Below, piece by piece: positions 62,244 to 64,000 of a stretch of DNA of 64,000 bases. The notes beneath the pieces are model-generated. The model was not told the origin of the DNA and did no database searches. It saw only the letters and a program-made list of their open reading frames with translations. Source of the DNA: Rhynchopus euleeides (Eukaryota; Euglenozoa; Diplonemea; Diplonemida; Diplonemidae). Made by a program: the position numbers and the translations under genes. The stretch lies in assembly GCA_963210315.1 (NCBI GenBank), contig OY723285.1, positions 2,170,001 to 2,234,000 on the forward strand, given 5' to 3'. Within the stretch, counting starts at the first letter, position 1. Each line of letters begins with the position of its first letter.

Positions 62244-62524
62244 CAGAGAGGGACAGTAACTACGCCGAGCTGCGTGTATCTTACAGAGAGGGGCAGTAAC
62301 AACGCCGTGCTGCGTGTAACAAACAGAGAGGGACAGTAACTACGCCGAGCTGCGTGTATCTTACAGAGAGGGACAGTAACAACGCCGTGCTGCGTGTAAC
62401 AAACAGAGAGGGACAGTAACTACGCCGAGCTGCGTGTATCTTACAGAGAGGGACAGTAACAACGCCGTGCTGCGTGTAACAAACAGAGAGGGACAGTAAC
62501 TACGCCGAGCTGCGTAACAGAGAA
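62244..62524. repeat. 40-bp tandem repeats, alternating two unit types
   Basis: Seven units. Type 1 is cagagagggacagtaactac plus gccgagctgcgtgtatctta; type 2 is cagagagggacagtaacaac plus gccgtgctgcgtgtaacaaa. They alternate regularly, giving an 80-bp higher-order unit, and stop two bases before the ATG of the following ORF. Diverged units extend left to about 62160. Confidence 0.95.
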
Positions 62525-62525
62525 G

Positions 62526-63596
62526 ATGGCCACTCTGGATTGGGACACCCTGAAGGTTCCCGACCCCGCCCACCCCGACAACGAGCCAGCAGAGCGTCGC
62601 CCCGAGTGCATATTCGAAACCTGCAATACAACGCACACAGCCAGGACCGCATTCAGCTGCCACGACTGCGGTGGGACCACGGTCAGGACGTGCATGAGAG
62701 AGCACATCCCGGCGCACATCGTCCCCGAATGGCTCGAGGGCGCAGGGGACAGGGGCTGGGTGTGCCCCGAGTGCGCATGGGTCCGGCAGGCGGTCGACGA
62801 GGAGACCGCGGCGGACCTGGCAGCAGGGGCGGGCGAGCTAGGCGAGGACGGGGAGTACAGCGAGGCGGACAGCCAGAGTGGCACGGGCCTCCAGCACAGG
62901 GACGCACACCACCCCGCCGACTCGAACACCGATCTCCGCGTGGCGAACTCGCTGGAGTACCTGCTGAAGTTGACAGGCCGGCTGGAGAAGGAGCAGAAGG
63001 AGCTGAAGAAGACCGTGGAGACGCAGGCGAAGCAGATCGCCACTCTGCAGAAGGCGCTGCAGCGGACGGAGGCCGAGCTGCCCGCTGACTTCTCCGCCCA
63101 CATCGTGTCGACCTGGGGATCGTCGATCGCCACTGCCCCCGGACGCAGGTTGGTGAAAGCTGAGGTATCCCGGGTTTTCCGACAGGCGGAGCTCAGCGAT
63201 GCCCCGAGTTCACCGGACTGGCAACACCAGCTCATCCAGGCCTTCGACTCTCTGTTTCAGACAATGGGGCTGATCCGCGACGACGACGATCCGGACCGGT
63301 TTATCGAGGCCCTTCACAAGACAATCGTCGCTATGAACTCACACTTTCTCCTGAAGGGGCGAGCGGGCGCCCGCCTCTACCTGGCAAAGGCGAAGATTAT
63401 GGACCCAGCGAAGTACGATGCGGTGGCACACGGGCGCCTACTCCGGGAGGGGCGGGCCACGCAGGACGACACGCAGGAGAGGCGGGCCGCGTTTCAGGAG
63501 CGGTTCCTGCAGGAGCGTAACACGCAGGACCGCCCCGCGCCCTACTCGGGAAAGGGCCACCACAAAGGACGGGGGGGGAAAGGCAAGCGACAGTGA
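62526..63596 (+). CDS. Zinc-knuckle, coiled-coil (gag-like) ORF of a mobile element
   Basis: 356 residues from ATG 62526. A Cys/His-rich region at about 28-80 (CIFETCNTTH, FSCHDCGGTTVRTCMREH, WVCPECAW) should bind two or more zincs. An acidic stretch follows, then a coiled coil at about 140-180 (LEYLLKLTGRLEKEQKELKK). A helical domain at about 195-310 (FIEALHKTIVAMNSHFLLKG) is followed by an Arg/Gln/Gly-rich basic tail (KGHHKGRGGKGKRQ) suited to nucleic-acid binding. The layout resembles first ORFs of DIRS-like or other recombinase-bearing retroelements. The frame closes at TGA 63594-63596 and continues open in the same frame. Confidence 0.6.
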   Translation: MATLDWDTLKVPDPAHPDNEPAERRPECIFETCNTTHTARTAFSCHDCGGTTVRTCMREHIPAHIVPEWLEGAGDRGWVCPECAWVRQAVDEETAADLAAGAGELGEDGEYSEADSQSGTGLQHRDAHHPADSNTDLRVANSLEYLLKLTGRLEKEQKELKKTVETQAKQIATLQKALQRTEAELPADFSAHIVSTWGSSIATAPGRRLVKAEVSRVFRQAELSDAPSSPDWQHQLIQAFDSLFQTMGLIRDDDDPDRFIEALHKTIVAMNSHFLLKGRAGARLYLAKAKIMDPAKYDAVAHGRLLREGRATQDDTQERRAAFQERFLQERNTQDRPAPYSGKGHHKGRGGKGKRQ

Positions 63597-64000
63597 CTTC
63601 CCGACACCAGCAGGGGACGCCCGCGGGCCACGACCCTCCCCCCCGCCGCGGTGGTGTATGTGAAGGCAGTACCATCTGCCCCCCCGTCAACAAGAGGACG
63701 CCCCCGCAAGACCGAGACGAGCGTGACCCCGGAGGAAGCAACCACCATTCGCCAGGAACTACAGCACACCCTGTCCCAAGCCCTCGCACCCACATACTGG
63801 GGGGCCCTCCGCCGCACATACGACAGATACTCGCAGTTCCGGGAAGGGTGGATGAAAGCGGAGAGGCGGACACTGCCACACGACGAAGGGGCGGTGCTGT
63901 GGGTCACGAAGCAACGGAAGGACGGGCTATCAGTGCAGTCCGCCCTCCAGTATCTCAACAACCTTGCAGCAGCACTCAGACGCTTCGCAGCGTTCCCCCT
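63597..64000 (+). CDS. Start of a tyrosine-recombinase-like ORF, in frame after a UGA (truncated by window end)
   Basis: No stop occurs in this frame from 63597 to the window end (134 codons). After a basic, Pro-rich stretch it encodes a helical region with QALAPTYWGALRRTYDRYSQ, FREGWMKAERRTLPHDEGAV and SVQSALQYLNNLAAALRRF. This is the pattern of the N-terminal core-binding (SAM-like) domain of tyrosine recombinases and phage-type integrases. The catalytic domain would lie beyond 64000. There is no ATG near the beginning, so translation through the UGA (context cag-tga-ctt) or a spliced start is needed. Confidence 0.6.

Overview
The window reads as nuclear DNA of a flagellated, GC-rich microbial eukaryote. 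It holds single-copy eukaryotic genes (COP9 signalosome subunit 7, mitochondrial ribosomal protein mL38, axonemal dynein light chain p28) with a few GT-AG spliceosomal introns, set among many nested transposable elements. All recognised host genes, from 607 to 51088, lie on the + strand. Almost every start codon has a pyrimidine-rich stretch ending in CAG about 13-110 bases upstream. Unidirectional clusters with an AG acceptor before each start are what spliced-leader trans-splicing eukaryotes show, so I suspect a euglenozoan, most likely a diplonemid. This is inference; no spliced-leader RNA gene was found.

Layout. 1-213: right end of a fold-back element. 607-7116: CSN7 in five exons, a WD40 gene with an unclear 3' end, a four-TM protein, and two copies of a ~290-bp gene-end segment. 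7475-8512: complete fold-back element with another nested inside. 10560-13907: an unrecognised gene with an in-frame TAG, then mL38. 14930-20275: a 1,781-residue NLR-like protein (ankyrin-like, ADP-ribosyltransferase, NACHT, pentapeptide, WD40). 20500-32600: transposon-rich block with a decayed element, a 31-bp satellite, an inverted-repeat element, and a large palindrome that has itself been invaded. 32754-51088: PPR-like protein, copper monooxygenase of the dopamine beta-monooxygenase family, YghU-type GST, dynein light chain p28, membrane adenylate cyclase, PDZ/coiled-coil protein, TmpA-like membrane oxidoreductase. 51590-55032: another layered fold-back element and MITEs. 55849-60485: a minus-strand pair, a PIF/Harbinger-like DDE transposase and a USP-family deubiquitinase, probably one transposon. 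62244-64000: 40-bp tandem repeats leading a zinc-knuckle ORF and, in the same frame after a single UGA, the start of a tyrosine-recombinase-like ORF that leaves the window.

The most interesting items are the NLR-like protein, whose 12 nearly identical WD40 repeats vary only at a few positions (like fungal allorecognition NLRs) and whose effector is a seemingly intact ADP-ribosyltransferase; the transposase plus deubiquitinase pair; and a transposon stratigraphy in which empty sites inside the window prove target-site duplications (TA for one family, three bases for another).
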